Below, piece by piece: positions 9,685-21,593 of a stretch of DNA of 64,000 nt; position 1 is the first letter of the stretch, and each line of letters begins with the position of its first letter. The notes below the pieces were generated by a model. The model had not been told where the DNA came from. It did not search any database and worked only from the letters and a program-made list of their open reading frames with translations. A program made the position numbers and the translations under genes. Source of the DNA: Knoellia flava TL1 (GTDB lineage: Bacteria > Actinomycetota > Actinomycetes > Actinomycetales > Dermatophilaceae); assembly GCF_000768675.1 (NCBI RefSeq), contig NZ_AVPI01000008.1, forward strand, positions 1-64,000, given 5' to 3'.

Positions 9685-9750
9685 AACACCGGCCTATGTA
9701 ACGGCGCCCCTCGCCTCTTCCTCGTCCGGGGAGCGGCATACGGTGCAAGC

Positions 9751-11731
<1,981 letters not shown>

Positions 11732-11748
<17 letters not shown>

Positions 11749-12595
11749 CGCGCCCCTCGATGCGGGTCACCGCGTCACCGGAGACCCAGACCTCGCCGTC
11801 GGCGGCCTCGACGTGCACGCGGCCCCCGCGGCCGATAACCGAGCCCTGCCGCGCGACATAGGAGTCGGGCAGGGCTCCGGTGCCGACCAGCCACTGGGCG
11901 AGGCCCGCGTTGGCGCTGCCCGTGACCGGGTCCTCGGCGAACTCGTTGCCATCGGCATAGAAGGCGCGCACCTCCACGTCCGCGCCCACCTCGGCCGCCG
12001 TCGCGTCGTCCCACCGCCCGAGCAGGCAGACCTTGAGGTCGGTGAAGGCCGCGAGGTCTGGCACGACATCGACCACCGCCGACGCGGCGCCGAGGTCGAC
12101 GCCCACCCAGCCGGGCCCGTTGTCGACCCAGGCCATGTCGTCGACCGTCGACGCGTCGAGCCGCAGCCCGCGCAGGATGCGTGCCCGGTGGTCGTCTTCG
12201 ACGGGACCGGAGCGACGCAGCGGCGGTGCCGCGAACCCGAGCCTCGGTGAGCGCCGCACGTCCACGAGCCCCGCGCCGCACTCCTGCACGACGACGTCGC
12301 CCTGCGGCTCACCCCCGGCCTCGAGCCAGGCGTGCGCGCTCCCGATCGTCGGGTGGCCCGCGAAGGGCAGCTCGCCGCCCGTCGTCCAGATGCGCACGCG
12401 GTAGTCCGCGCGCGGGTCGGTCGGCGCGCAGAGGAACGTCGTCTCGGACAGGTTGGTCCAGCGTGCGAACGCCGCCATCTGCGCGTCGGTCACCCCGTCG
12501 GCGTCGTGGACCACCGCGAGCGGGTTGCCGAGCCACGGCTCGGAGGAGAAGACGTCGACCTGGCGGAAGGGCAGCACCGGCCCATCCCAGCACAC
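11732..12595 (-). CDS. PhzF-family isomerase-like protein
   Basis: The protein (287 residues from the GTG at 12595) has the PhzF/DapF-like two-domain fold signature: [20 protein letters not shown], then the catalytic-Glu segment TNLSETTF (Glu51 in this numbering), [18 protein letters not shown] and [16 protein letters not shown]. PhzF itself isomerises DHHA in phenazine synthesis. Most genomic relatives are uncharacterised, and no phenazine genes are nearby, so phenazine synthesis should not be assumed. A second GTG at 12577 (LPFRQVDVF) is an equally plausible start. It lies 6 bp downstream of apbE on the same strand. Confidence 0.85.
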
Positions 12596-12601
12596 GTCCG
12601 G

Positions 12602-13414
12602 TCAGAGCAGGACGAGCCGGTATGCCGGGTCGCGGGCTTCCAGCAGGCGTCCCGCCCGCGCGGGGTCGACGAAGGCGGCGGTCGCCCAGACGTCGGCCCA
12701 CAGGAGGTCCGGGCCGACGACGGTCGCGGAGCCGGGCCGGTTGACGCCGGCGCCGGTGCGCGGGTCCACGATGTGCGCGCCCCGCGCCGCCGCGCCCGAG
12801 GTAGCGACGGCCCCACGGCACAGGGTGACGACGTCGGCGATCCGGCCACGGACCCGGGGGTCCTCGATGCCGATGCGCCACTGCGGCGCCGGTCCGTCCC
12901 ATCCGCGGCCGGTGCCGACGACGACGTCGCCCCCGGCGCCGACGCTGAAGGCGATGCCGGGCACCTCCTCGAGGTGGGCCGCGGCCGCCGAGACCGCCCA
13001 GCCCTTGACGAGCCCGGTCGGGTCGAAGGTCGGCCGGCCGCCGTCGCGGCTGCGCCAGGCGCGGAACAGCCCGTCGGTCCGGTCCTCGGCCTCGAGGCAC
13101 AGCTCGGTGACCTCGGCGACCCACGGGTGGGCGGCGTCGGCGTCGAGCTCGCCGTGCTGGAGCCGGAGCAGGTCGCTGTCGGCGCGCCAGGTGCTCAGCG
13201 TGCGGTCGACCCGTCGCAGGTGCGAGTGCACGTGCTCGCTCGCCGCGTCAAGGACCGGGTCGTCGGGGTCCGTCGTGCGGACGTGGATGCTCACCGCGGT
13301 GCCCATGACGTCGTGGACGAAGACTCGTCGCGACGGTCCGGGCGGCGGGGGCGGCTGCTGGGCCGGCTGCTGCCCGTGCCGCGACGCACGGAGAGGGATC
13401 TCGAGGGTGCTCAC
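12602..13414 (-). CDS. apbE: ApbE-like FAD:protein FMN transferase
   Basis: This 270-residue ApbE homologue covalently attaches FMN from FAD to a Thr/Ser of a target protein. Visible motifs are VMGTAVSIHV near the start, the hydroxyl-flavin pocket DPTGLVKGWAV, GAGGDVVVG, and the C-terminal AATSGA(A)ARGAHIVDPRTGAG. The last usually reads TSG-x-Y-R/E-x-x-HI-x-DP-x-TG. No lipobox or signal peptide is obvious after the GTG start, only a Pro/Gln-rich N-terminus. GTGA couples it to the stop of the FMN-binding protein gene (4-bp overlap), which is its obvious substrate. Confidence 0.9.
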   Translation of the reverse strand: MSTLEIPLRASRHGQQPAQQPPPPPGPSRRVFVHDVMGTAVSIHVRTTDPDDPVLDAASEHVHSHLRRVDRTLSTWRADSDLLRLQHGELDADAAHPWVAEVTELCLEAEDRTDGLFRAWRSRDGGRPTFDPTGLVKGWAVSAAAAHLEEVPGIAFSVGAGGDVVVGTGRGWDGPAPQWRIGIEDPRVRGRIADVVTLCRGAVATSGAAARGAHIVDPRTGAGVNRPGSATVVGPDLLWADVWATAAFVDPARAGRLLEARDPAYRLVLL

Positions 13415-13962
13415 AGCCCCGCCTGGTCGAGCGCGGACTGCAGCGACTGGATGTAGCCCTCGGACGTGAAGGTCGCGCCCGAGACCATGTCGATGTCGGC
13501 GCTCTGCGCGGAGACGGCCTCCTCGTTGAGGATCGGCACGGCCCGCGAGTTGATCTCCTGGTCCTTGTGGTCGCGCCACGGCACCTGCGTGACGTCGACG
13601 GCGGTGACCTTGCCGTCGGCCACCGTGATCTGGACCTGGACGTCGCCGTAGCGCGTCGAGACCGCGTCGCCGGTGACGGTCGTGGATCCCGAGGAGCTGG
13701 AGGCGCCGGCGGAGCCGGAGGACCCCGACGAGTCCGAACCCGATGAACCGGAGGTCGACGAGTCGGACGAGCTCGAGCCCGACGAGCCGGACCCGGACGA
13801 CCCGGACGACCCGCTCGACCCGGACCCGCCGGCGGCGACGACCCCGTCGTTCGCTGCGGCGACGGCACTCGTCGTCGTGCCCGCGGAGGTGGACGTGTGG
13901 TAGCTGAAGAGGAGCACGAGCATCGTCACCGTGCTCGCGGCCCACATGGTGATGCGGCGCAT
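13411..13962 (-). CDS. FMN-binding domain membrane-anchored protein
   Basis: The 183-residue protein has an N-terminal hydrophobic anchor (MWAASTVTMLVLLFSY), a ~60-residue Gly/Ser/Asp linker of low complexity, and a C-terminal FMN_bind domain. The domain includes VQVQITVADGKVTAVDV, an NSRAVPILNEEAV segment, and the flavinylation motif SGATFTS (~residues 162-168), whose threonine is the expected FMN-attachment residue by analogy with NqrC/RnfG. It lies between a ferric-reductase-like gene and apbE, so it is probably an extracytoplasmic electron carrier loaded by ApbE. Confidence 0.9.
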   Translation of the reverse strand: MRRITMWAASTVTMLVLLFSYHTSTSAGTTTSAVAAANDGVVAAGGSGSSGSSGSSGSGSSGSSSSDSSTSGSSGSDSSGSSGSAGASSSSGSTTVTGDAVSTRYGDVQVQITVADGKVTAVDVTQVPWRDHKDQEINSRAVPILNEEAVSAQSADIDMVSGATFTSEGYIQSLQSALDQAGL

Positions 13963-13994
13963 GGTTCGTCTCCGGTTCGGTGTCGAGGTGGGGG

Positions 13995-15401
13995 TCAGTA
14001 GCTGAAGCGTTCGAGGTGGACGTGCTCGTCGGGCACGCCGGCCTCGACGGCGGCGGCACGAGCGGCCTCCATCCAGGCCGGGCTCCCGCAGAGGTAGACG
14101 TCGTGCTCGGCGACGTCGGGGACGAGGTCGCGCAGGGCGTCGGCGTCCGTGAGGTGCGACGCCTGGGCCGGCAGCCAGGTCGGGCGGCCGGGGATGCGTG
14201 GGCCCGCGACGACGACGTGCCGGGCACCCTTCGCGGCCGCGAGCGCGGAGATCTCGTCGCCGAGGACGGCCGCACCCCGGTCCCGCACCCGCTGCACGAC
14301 GGTGACGTCGCCGGGCGCCGCGTCGAGCTCCTCGAGCAGGGCCCGCATCGGGGTGATGCCGATGCCCGCGCCCATGAGCAGCACCTTGCGCCTCGTGCGA
14401 ACGCCCTCGTGGAGCCGTCCGTAGGGACCCTCGAGCAGGACGCGCGTCCCCGGCCGCAGGGTCGCGAGCCGCCGGGTGCCGTCACCGACGTGCGCGGCGG
14501 TGAACCGGAGCGAGGTGCCGTCGGGCGCCGCCGACAGCGAGTAGGGGTGCGCCCGCGTCCAGCCCGGCCCGTCGAGGAAGCGCCACTGGAAGAACTGCCC
14601 GCCGCGCGCCCGCAGCCGAGCGACGCCCGGGCCGGTGACGGTCACCGTCGTCACGTCGTGGGCGTCGTGGCGGACCTCGGCGACCCGCAGCGGTGAGCGC
14701 AGCGAGCGGACGAGAGGCACGCCCACCCGGAAGACGAGCACGGAACCCGCGGCGACGGCATACAGGGTCCACCAGAACCACGTCGAGACGGGCGACGCGG
14801 TGAAGTCGCGACCGGTCCACAGCTGGTGCGGCAGGGCGAGGCCCGCGCCGAGGTAGCCGTAGAGGTGGATGAGGTGCCACGACTCGTAGCGGAGGCGGGC
14901 GCGGGCCCGCTTCACCGAGGTGACGACGACCATGACGAGCGCCGCAGTCCCGGCGACCGCGAGCAGCATGCCCGGGTAGCTGACGACGAGGTCCCACACG
15001 GTGCCCCACAGCCCGAGGTCGGAGGACGCCGCGTAGCCCAGGACGATGAGCACGATGTGGCCGAGCATGAGGGTGAACGAGGCGAACCCGACGAGGCGGT
15101 GGGTGCGCGCGAGGCGGTCCTGGCCCCAGGCCTGCTCGACCCACGGCAGGCGCGCCATGAGCAGCACCTGGACGAGCAGGAGGGCCGAGGCGAGCAGCCC
15201 GGTCAGCCGGCCGAGCGAGGTGAGCCCGTCCGCGAGCCCGGTGAGGTCGTGGAGCCCGCCGTGGAGGACCCAGAGGGAGGTCACCCAGACGAGCAGCGCC
15301 CAGAGGGCGAGCCCGGAGGACTCCCGCCACCAGCCGGGGACGGGTGCGGCGCCGGGGGCGCGCCGGCTGTCGACGACGCGGGGGCGGGGAAGTGCGGTCA
15401 T
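13995..15401 (-). CDS. Ferric-reductase-like transmembrane FAD/NAD(P)H oxidoreductase
   Basis: The 468-residue protein combines six or so membrane helices with histidines placed as in ferric reductases (THRLVGFAS, LMLGHIVL, ESWHLIHLYGYL) and a cytosolic ferredoxin-NADP reductase module. The FAD motif is HPYSLSAAP, the NAD(P)H motif is GAGIGITPMRALLEEL, and the C-terminus is YLCGSPAWMEAA. It probably moves electrons from cytosolic NAD(P)H through haem to the outside, where the adjacent FMN-binding protein would accept them. ATG 15401 is preferred to an upstream start because the intervening residues are Arg-rich and unlike a signal. The gap to the next gene is 32 bp. Confidence 0.87.
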   Translation of the reverse strand: MTALPRPRVVDSRRAPGAAPVPGWWRESSGLALWALLVWVTSLWVLHGGLHDLTGLADGLTSLGRLTGLLASALLLVQVLLMARLPWVEQAWGQDRLARTHRLVGFASFTLMLGHIVLIVLGYAASSDLGLWGTVWDLVVSYPGMLLAVAGTAALVMVVVTSVKRARARLRYESWHLIHLYGYLGAGLALPHQLWTGRDFTASPVSTWFWWTLYAVAAGSVLVFRVGVPLVRSLRSPLRVAEVRHDAHDVTTVTVTGPGVARLRARGGQFFQWRFLDGPGWTRAHPYSLSAAPDGTSLRFTAAHVGDGTRRLATLRPGTRVLLEGPYGRLHEGVRTRRKVLLMGAGIGITPMRALLEELDAAPGDVTVVQRVRDRGAAVLGDEISALAAAKGARHVVVAGPRIPGRPTWLPAQASHLTDADALRDLVPDVAEHDVYLCGSPAWMEAARAAAVEAGVPDEHVHLERFSY

Positions 15402-15478
15402 GGTTCGAGGGTGGTGGCGCCGCCTGTGGCCCTGCTGTGGGCGAGCACTGCGCGCGCAGTGAGTCAGACGGGTCCACA

Positions 15479-17401
15479 ATGGCGCTCGTGACGACGTCCC
15501 CGCCGCCTCCCGTCGACCTCGCCGGAGTCGCGCCCGAGCTGCGCGAGATGTTCATGCTGCGCCTGGAGCGCTGGTGGCCCGACCTCCACGACGCGCTCGT
15601 CTCGCTGCACGGCACCGGCGCCATTCCCCTCGCCGAGGAGCTCGTCTCCCTTGCGGCACAGGCGTTCCGGGACCGCTCCCCCGCCCTGCGACGCCGCGAC
15701 CTTCAGCGCATCCTGCGTCCCGACTGGCTCCAGGACCCGTCGATGATCGGGTATGCCGCCTACACCGAGCGGTTCGCGGGGAACCTTCGCGGGGTGGTCG
15801 AGGAGATCCCGTACCTGCGAGACCTCGGGGTGACCTACCTCCACCTCATGCCGCTGCTCCAGCCGCGCGAGGGCGACAACGACGGCGGCTACGCCGTCGC
15901 CGACTACCGCGCCGTCCGTCCGGACCTCGGCGACATGGACGACCTCTCGGACCTCGCCGCCGCGCTGCACGAGGAGGGCGTGAGCCTCGTGCTCGACCTC
16001 GTCCTCAACCACGTGGCACGCGAGCACGACTGGGCCGCGCGAGCGCGAGCCGGCGAGCCGGCATACCGGGACTACTTCCACGTCTTCCCCGACCGGACGC
16101 TGCCCGACGCCTACGAGCGCACGCTGCCCGAGGTCTTCCCCGACTTCGCGCCCGGCAGCTTCACGTGGGACGACGAGCTCGACGGCTGGGTGTGGACGAC
16201 GTTCAACGAGTGGCAGTGGGACCTCAACTGGGCCAACCCGGCCGTCCTGCGCGAGTTCGCCGCGATCATCCTCGAGCTCGCCAACCGCGGCGTCGACGTC
16301 TTCCGGCTCGACGCGATCGCGTTCATGTGGAAGCGGATGGGCACCGACTGCCAGGGCGAGCCGGAGGTGCACGCGATCACGCAGGCGCTGCGTGCCGTGA
16401 CCCGGATCGCCTGTCCCGCAGTGGCCTTCAAGGCCGAGGCGATCGTCGCGCCGAGCAAGCTGCTCGCCTACCTCGGGCAGGGTCGCTACTCCGGCAAGGT
16501 GAGCGACCTCGCCTACCACAACAGCCTCATGGTGCAGGTCTGGTCGATGCTCGCGATGAAGGACGTCCGGCTCGCCGCCCACGCCCTCGACCGGCTGCCG
16601 ACGAAGCCGACGACGTCGACCTGGCTCACCTACCTGCGGTGCCACGACGACATCGGCTGGGCGATCCAGGACGAGGACGCGGCGGCGGTCGGCCTCGACG
16701 GCCACGCGCACCGGCGGTTCCTCACCCGGTGGTACGCCGGCGACGAGTGGGGATCGAACGCCGACGGCCTCGTCTTCCAGTACAACCCCGAGACCGACGA
16801 CGGGCGCACGAGCGGCACGGCGGCCAGCCTCGTCGGCCTCTCGACGGCACGCACCGACGAGGAGCGCGACCTCGCGGCGCGGGCGCTGCGCCTCGGTCAC
16901 GCCGTCGTCCTCGGCTGGGGCGGCATCCCGGTCATCTGGAGTGGTGACGAGCTCGGCCAGCCCAACGACCCCGACTGGGCCGACGAGCCCGGGCACGAGG
17001 ACGACAACCGGTGGGCGCACCGGCCGCGCCTCGACCGCGAGCGCCACGACGCGCGGCACGACCCGACCGCGACCGCGGCCCGCGTCTTCGAGGACCTGCG
17101 CGAGCTCGTCCGCGCCCGCGCATCGCTCCCCCACCTCCACGGCAGCATCGAGTCGCGGGTCGGTCCGGTCGACGACCCCGGCGTCCTCGTCACCGTGCGA
17201 GAGCACCCGCTCGGGCGCTTCGTCGCGCTGCACAACGTCACGCCGACGTGGCGACGGTGGCCGGGCCACCGCGCCCACGAGCTCGGGGTCGACGCGTCGA
17301 GCGACGCCATCACCGGCGCGTCCCTGCGCTGGGACGGCGGTGACGTCGTGCTCGAGCCCTACGCCGTCCTCTGGCTCACGACCCCGGTCGCCGAGAGCTG
17401 A
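15479..17401 (+). CDS. Amylosucrase-like GH13 enzyme
   Basis: The 640-residue glycoside hydrolase family 13 protein resembles amylosucrase (GH13_4), which converts sucrose into alpha-1,4-glucan plus fructose. The helical N-terminal domain ends near RRRDLQRILRPDWLQDPSMIGYAAYTERFAGNL. The (beta/alpha)8 core carries the nucleophile Asp in VDVFRLDAIAF, acid/base Glu in VAFKAEAIVA and the transition-state pair in RCHDDIGW. The remaining conserved region is LVLDLVLNHVA. Relatives also include sucrose hydrolases, so product specificity is not certain. Its end overlaps by 26 bp with a convergent kinase gene whose family includes fructose-linked kinases. Confidence 0.85.
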   Translation: MALVTTSPPPPVDLAGVAPELREMFMLRLERWWPDLHDALVSLHGTGAIPLAEELVSLAAQAFRDRSPALRRRDLQRILRPDWLQDPSMIGYAAYTERFAGNLRGVVEEIPYLRDLGVTYLHLMPLLQPREGDNDGGYAVADYRAVRPDLGDMDDLSDLAAALHEEGVSLVLDLVLNHVAREHDWAARARAGEPAYRDYFHVFPDRTLPDAYERTLPEVFPDFAPGSFTWDDELDGWVWTTFNEWQWDLNWANPAVLREFAAIILELANRGVDVFRLDAIAFMWKRMGTDCQGEPEVHAITQALRAVTRIACPAVAFKAEAIVAPSKLLAYLGQGRYSGKVSDLAYHNSLMVQVWSMLAMKDVRLAAHALDRLPTKPTTSTWLTYLRCHDDIGWAIQDEDAAAVGLDGHAHRRFLTRWYAGDEWGSNADGLVFQYNPETDDGRTSGTAASLVGLSTARTDEERDLAARALRLGHAVVLGWGGIPVIWSGDELGQPNDPDWADEPGHEDDNRWAHRPRLDRERHDARHDPTATAARVFEDLRELVRARASLPHLHGSIESRVGPVDDPGVLVTVREHPLGRFVALHNVTPTWRRWPGHRAHELGVDASSDAITGASLRWDGGDVVLEPYAVLWLTTPVAES

Positions 17402-18080
17402 CGACGACGCCGTCGAGGAGCACGACGTCCGCGCGGGCCTCGCCCTCGGCGACCGCGCGGGCGTTGGCCTCGTCGGAGCGCAGCACCCATGCGGTCGCGT
17501 CCGCGACCTCGCGACCGGTCTCGACGTGGCGGGCGATGAGCCGCTCGACACGGGCGTCCGGGGCGAGCGCACACCACCAGACCTCGTCGAGCAGCTCCGG
17601 CACAGCACCCCAGCCACCGTCGTCGAGCAGGAGGTAGTTGCCCTCGGTGACGACGAGGTCGGCATCGACCGGCACGACGAGCGAGTCCGGCACCGGCTCG
17701 CCGACGACGTGGTCGAAGCTCGGCGCGGTGACGACCGCGCGCGGCTCGGTGCGCACGGCGGCGAGCAGGCCGGCATACGCGCTCGCGTCGAAGGTGTCCG
17801 GCGCGCCCTTGCGGTCGCGCCTGCCGAGCGCGTCGAGCTCGGCGTTCGTGAGGTGGAAGCCGTCCATGGGCACGTGCGCGACCCGCCCGGACAGGCGTGG
17901 GTATGCCGTCACGGCCGTGAGCAGCCGCGTCACCAGGGTCGTCTTGCCGGCTCCGGGGGGGCCGGCGATGCCGAGCACGGCGCGACGCGGGGCCACGCTG
18001 TCGACGAGGTCGGCGAGGCGGTCGAGCAGGTCCTCGACCTGCTGCTCCGACGGGTTGTCACCAGTCACGTCACCAGACAC
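17376..18080 (-). CDS. FrcK/uridine-kinase-like P-loop kinase
   Basis: The ~234-residue P-loop kinase has Walker A GPPGAGKT and the family motif PMDGFHLTNAELDALGRRDRKGAPDTFD, shared by 'fructose transport system kinase' (FrcK), PanK/uridine kinase-like proteins and eukaryotic YFH7. A Walker-B-like segment reads VVTEGNYLLLDDG. The substrate is not defined by sequence. Phosphorylation of a sugar such as fructose would fit the convergent amylosucrase, but that is inference. GTG 18080, which overlaps the TSUP stop, has a GGAGGG about 12 bases upstream; GTG 18068 is the alternative start. Confidence 0.8.
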   Translation of the reverse strand: MSGDVTGDNPSEQQVEDLLDRLADLVDSVAPRRAVLGIAGPPGAGKTTLVTRLLTAVTAYPRLSGRVAHVPMDGFHLTNAELDALGRRDRKGAPDTFDASAYAGLLAAVRTEPRAVVTAPSFDHVVGEPVPDSLVVPVDADLVVTEGNYLLLDDGGWGAVPELLDEVWWCALAPDARVERLIARHVETGREVADATAWVLRSDEANARAVAEGEARADVVLLDGVVVSSRRPGS

Positions 18081-18861
18081 CGAGCACCTGCCCTCCGATT
18101 CGGATGATGAACGCCGCCACGACGACGACGAAGACGACGCGCACGAAGCCGCTCCCGCGGGAGACAGCCGTGCGGGCACCGACGTATCCACCGAGGAGGT
18201 TGGCCGCGGCCATGACGGCGCCGACCTTCCACATGACGTGGCCGCCGGGGGCGAAGACCGTGAGCGCACCGAGGTTGGTCGCGAAGTTCGCGATCTTGGC
18301 CTTGGCGCTCGCCTCGAGGAAGGCGTAGCCCATGAGACCGACGAGCGCGAAGACCATGAACGAGCCTGTGCCCGGCCCGAGGGCGCCGTCGTAGATGCCG
18401 ATGACGAAGCCGACGACCATCGCGACGACGGTGTGGCGGGTGCCGTCCCAGCGCAGCGCTGTGCTCGTGCCGAGCGAGGGCTTGAAGAGCGTGTAGGCGC
18501 CGACCGCGACGAGCATGACGAGGATGATCGGGTTGAACGCCGACTTCGGGATGTGCAGCCCGATGAGCGCGCCGCCGATGGCACCGAGGTAGGCGACGCC
18601 CGCCATGGGCAGGGCGGTGCGCAGGTCCGGTCTCACCCGCCGCCAGTAGGTCGTGGCGCTGGCGACCGTGCCCGCGATCGAGCCGATCTTGTTGGTCGCG
18701 AGGACCTGGGCCGGCGTCGCGCCCGGGAAGCCGAGGAGCAGCGCCGGGATCTGGATGAGGCCTCCCCCGCCGACGACCGCGTCGATCCAGCCCGCGACGA
18801 ACCCGGCGAGGGCCATGAGCGCGAGCGTGGTGAGGCCGACGTCGCCGAGCGCCTCGCTCAT
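18070..18861 (-). CDS. TSUP-family (TauE/SafE) permease
   Basis: The 263-residue protein has about eight hydrophobic helices and the TSUP motifs GWIDAVVGGGGLIQIPALLL near the N-terminus and GIYDGALGPGTGSFMVF in the second half. The two halves are inverted repeats of the same Gly-rich motif. TSUP proteins move sulfite, sulfoacetate or other organosulfur anions; no substrate can be assigned here. It lies 7 bp downstream of a HAD gene and overlaps the kinase gene start, suggesting one minus-strand transcript from proS through to the kinase. Confidence 0.9.
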   Translation of the reverse strand: MSEALGDVGLTTLALMALAGFVAGWIDAVVGGGGLIQIPALLLGFPGATPAQVLATNKIGSIAGTVASATTYWRRVRPDLRTALPMAGVAYLGAIGGALIGLHIPKSAFNPIILVMLVAVGAYTLFKPSLGTSTALRWDGTRHTVVAMVVGFVIGIYDGALGPGTGSFMVFALVGLMGYAFLEASAKAKIANFATNLGALTVFAPGGHVMWKVGAVMAAANLLGGYVGARTAVSRGSGFVRVVFVVVVAAFIIRIGGQVLGVW

Positions 18862-18868
18862 GCGGCGG

Positions 18869-19630
18869 TCATGACCCTGACCAGCCGTCGACGATGTCGA
18901 GGACGTCGAGCAGCTCGTGCGCGACGGCGTCGGGCGTGACCTCGACGGCGACCTGCTGGTCGACGGGGATGTCGGAGTGCGGAATCCAGATGGCGCGCAT
19001 CCCGACCTGCTGCGGGCCGTGGACGTCCTCGAACGGACGGTCCCCGACGTAGGCCGCGGCCTCCGGGTCGACGCCGACCGCCTCACACGCGGCGAGGAAG
19101 GCGTCGGCGTGCGGCTTCACGACGTGGATCTCCGAGGAGTAGACGTCGGCGTCGAGCAGGTGGAGCACGCCGTCGCGCTCGAAGACCTCGCGGTGATAGT
19201 CGCGCGACCAGATCGTGTTGGAGAGGACGCCGATGCGGATTCCCCTCTCGCGCAGGCCTTCCCAGACCGGGCGCACCTGCTCGTCGGTGTGGGTGTGCGG
19301 CTCCCAGAAGCCGCGGTAGGCCGCGAGCGCGAGGTGGTGGCGGTCGTGCTGGGGGTCGACACCGGCGTCGTCGAGGATCTCCTCGAGGGTCGCGCTCGAG
19401 TGGTCGCTACGGCCCCGCTTCCACGCCCGGTCCTCCGCCTCGAGGATGCGCAGGGCGAGCGAGTCGGCCTCGGCGAGCTCGTCGGCGGGCATCTCGCTCG
19501 CGTCGACGGGGATGCCGTGGACCTGGCGGGCGTAGACCCGCCACTGCTGCGGCAGGTCGACGTCGTGCCAGGGCGTGAGCGTCCCGCCCCAGTCGAAGAT
19601 CACGGCCTCGATGGGGCGGGACCCGCTCAT
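18869..19630 (-). CDS. HAD-superfamily hydrolase
   Basis: The 253-residue HAD protein has motif [13 protein letters not shown], motif II LSNTIW, motif III with Lys in VVKPHADAF, and motif [20 protein letters not shown]. Motif I reads D-W-G-G-T rather than D-x-D, so the usual general acid/base aspartate is absent. This DWGGTL variant is known in other HAD subgroups and does not by itself prove inactivity. The ATG overlaps the proS stop by 4 bp (ATGA), so translation is coupled. The substrate is unknown. Confidence 0.87.
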   Translation of the reverse strand: MSGSRPIEAVIFDWGGTLTPWHDVDLPQQWRVYARQVHGIPVDASEMPADELAEADSLALRILEAEDRAWKRGRSDHSSATLEEILDDAGVDPQHDRHHLALAAYRGFWEPHTHTDEQVRPVWEGLRERGIRIGVLSNTIWSRDYHREVFERDGVLHLLDADVYSSEIHVVKPHADAFLAACEAVGVDPEAAAYVGDRPFEDVHGPQQVGMRAIWIPHSDIPVDQQVAVEVTPDAVAHELLDVLDIVDGWSGS

Positions 19631-21450
19631 GCCTGGGCCTCGGCGGGCGCGCCCTCGCCGGCGACCGCGGCCCCGCCGCGGACCTCGCGCACGACCTCGT
19701 CGACGATCGCCTCGACGGCGACCTCGCGGCGCTCGCCGGTGCGGCGGTCCTTGATCTCGACGACGCCGTTCTCGAGCGACTTGCCGACGACGACGATGGT
19801 CGGGACGCCGATGAGCTCGGAGTCCTTGAACTTCACGCCGGGGCTGACCTTCTCACGGTCGTCGTAGATGACCTCGAGTCCCTGGGCCTCGAGGGCAGCG
19901 GTGAGCTCGTCGGCCTTCTCGAAGACCTCCCCGTCACGCTCGCGGTTCTTGCCGGTCGCGACGACGTGGACGTCGGCGGGCGCGACGTTGCGCGGCCAGC
20001 ACAGCCCGGCCTCGTCGAGGTTGCCCTCGGCGATCGCAGCCACGGCGCGCGAGACGCCGATGCCGTAGGAGCCCATCGTCACCGTGACGAGCTTGCCGTT
20101 CTCGTCGAGCACCTTGAGGTCGAGCGCGTCGGCGAACTTGCGGCCGAGCTGGAAGATGTGACCCATCTCGATGCCGCGCGCGGTGTGCAGGACGCCGTCG
20201 CCGTCGGGGCTCGGGTCGCCCTCGCGCACCTCGGCGGCCTGGATCGTGCCGTCGGCGGTGAAGTCGCGGCCGTGGACGAGGTCGAGGACGTGCTTGCCGT
20301 GCTCGTCGGCGCCGGTGACCCACGCGGACCCCTCGGCGATGGACGGGTCGAGCAGGTAGCGGATGCCGGACGAGCGCTCCTCGCCGAGGACGCCGGGGCC
20401 GATGTAGCCCTTGGCGAGCACCGGGTTGGCCGCGAAGTCCTTCTCCTCGAAGGCCTCGACCTCGGCCGGCGACACCTGCGCCTCGAGCCGCCTGGCGTCG
20501 ACCTCGCGGTCGCCGGGCACGCCGATGGCGAGCGGCTCACGCGTCCCGTCCGGGTGGACGAGCATGACGATGACGTTCTTGAGCGTGTCGGCGGCCGTCC
20601 ACTCGCGACCGTCCTCGCGCGCGTGGTTCGCGTTGAGCGAGGCCACGAGCGTCTCGATCGTCGGGGTGTCGGGGGTGTCCTCGACGTGCGCCGCCGGGAC
20701 CCCGGAGGCGTCGACCGGCGCGGCCTGGGGCACGACGACGGCCTCGACGTTCGCGGCATACGAACCGCTGTCGTTGCGCACGAAGGTGTCCTCGCCGATC
20801 GGGCTCACGGCGAGGAACTCCTCGCTCGCCGAGCCGCCCATCGCGCCGGACATCGCGGCGACGATGACGTACTCGAACCCGAGCCGGTCGAAGATCCGGA
20901 CGTAGGCCTCGCGGTGCGCGTCGTAGGACGCCTGCAGCCCCTCGTCGCTCACATCGAACGAGTACGAGTCCTTCATGATGAACTCGCGCCCGCGCAGCAG
21001 CCCGGCCCGCGGACGTGCCTCGTCGCGGTACTTGTTCTGGATCTGGTAGAGGCTGAGCGGCAGCTCCTTGTAGGAGCTGAACATGTCCTTGACGGCGAGG
21101 GTGAACATCTCCTCGTGCGTCGGCCCGAGCAGGTAGTCGACACCCTTGCGGTCCTTGAGCCGGAAGATGTTGTCGCCGTACTCGGTCCAACGGTTCGTCG
21201 CCTCGTAGGGCTCACGCGGCAGCAGCGCCGGGAAGGTCAGCTCCTGCGCGCCGATCGCGTCCATCTCCTCGCGGACGATCGCCTCGACCCGGCGCAGCAC
21301 CTTGAGCCCGAGCGGCAGCCACGTGTAGATGCCGGGGGCTGCGCGACGGACGTATCCGGCGCGCACGAGGAGCCGGTGACCGGGCAGCTCGGCGTCGGCC
21401 GGGTCCTCGCGCAGGGTTCGCAGGAACAGCGAGGACATGCGCATGGCCAC
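19627..21450 (-). CDS. proS: Prolyl-tRNA synthetase, bacterial type with INS editing domain
   Basis: The 607-residue class II synthetase charges tRNA-Pro. It shows motif 1 ([33 protein letters not shown]), motif 2 ([32 protein letters not shown]) and motif 3 ([16 protein letters not shown]). A YbaK-like insertion (~220-390) between motifs 2 and 3 removes mischarged Ala-tRNA-Pro. The anticodon-binding domain closes the protein. The GTG at 21450 is favoured over ATG 21444 and 21438 because GGAG at 21458-21461 sits 7 bases upstream. Confidence 0.96.
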   Translation of the reverse strand: MAMRMSSLFLRTLREDPADAELPGHRLLVRAGYVRRAAPGIYTWLPLGLKVLRRVEAIVREEMDAIGAQELTFPALLPREPYEATNRWTEYGDNIFRLKDRKGVDYLLGPTHEEMFTLAVKDMFSSYKELPLSLYQIQNKYRDEARPRAGLLRGREFIMKDSYSFDVSDEGLQASYDAHREAYVRIFDRLGFEYVIVAAMSGAMGGSASEEFLAVSPIGEDTFVRNDSGSYAANVEAVVVPQAAPVDASGVPAAHVEDTPDTPTIETLVASLNANHAREDGREWTAADTLKNVIVMLVHPDGTREPLAIGVPGDREVDARRLEAQVSPAEVEAFEEKDFAANPVLAKGYIGPGVLGEERSSGIRYLLDPSIAEGSAWVTGADEHGKHVLDLVHGRDFTADGTIQAAEVREGDPSPDGDGVLHTARGIEMGHIFQLGRKFADALDLKVLDENGKLVTVTMGSYGIGVSRAVAAIAEGNLDEAGLCWPRNVAPADVHVVATGKNRERDGEVFEKADELTAALEAQGLEVIYDDREKVSPGVKFKDSELIGVPTIVVVGKSLENGVVEIKDRRTGERREVAVEAIVDEVVREVRGGAAVAGEGAPAEAQA

Positions 21451-21593
21451 AGGGAGTCTCCAGGTGTCGGTCGGGGGGAACCCGCCAAGGATAACGACGC
21501 CCCCGTATGCCGTTCACTCCGATTCCGCGTACCTCGCCCGGGCGGTCGGCACGGACCGTCCCGGGCGAGGTGCACGACCGGCCTCCGCGGTCG

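Noticed and set aside
15464-17776. 770-codon minus-strand ORF opposite amylosucrase
   Set aside because: Shadow ORF without motifs; the + strand has all GH13 catalytic residues.
18869-19630. HAD protein as a dead enzyme because motif I lacks the second Asp
   Set aside because: DWGGTL variants are common in HAD subfamilies, so loss of activity cannot be inferred.
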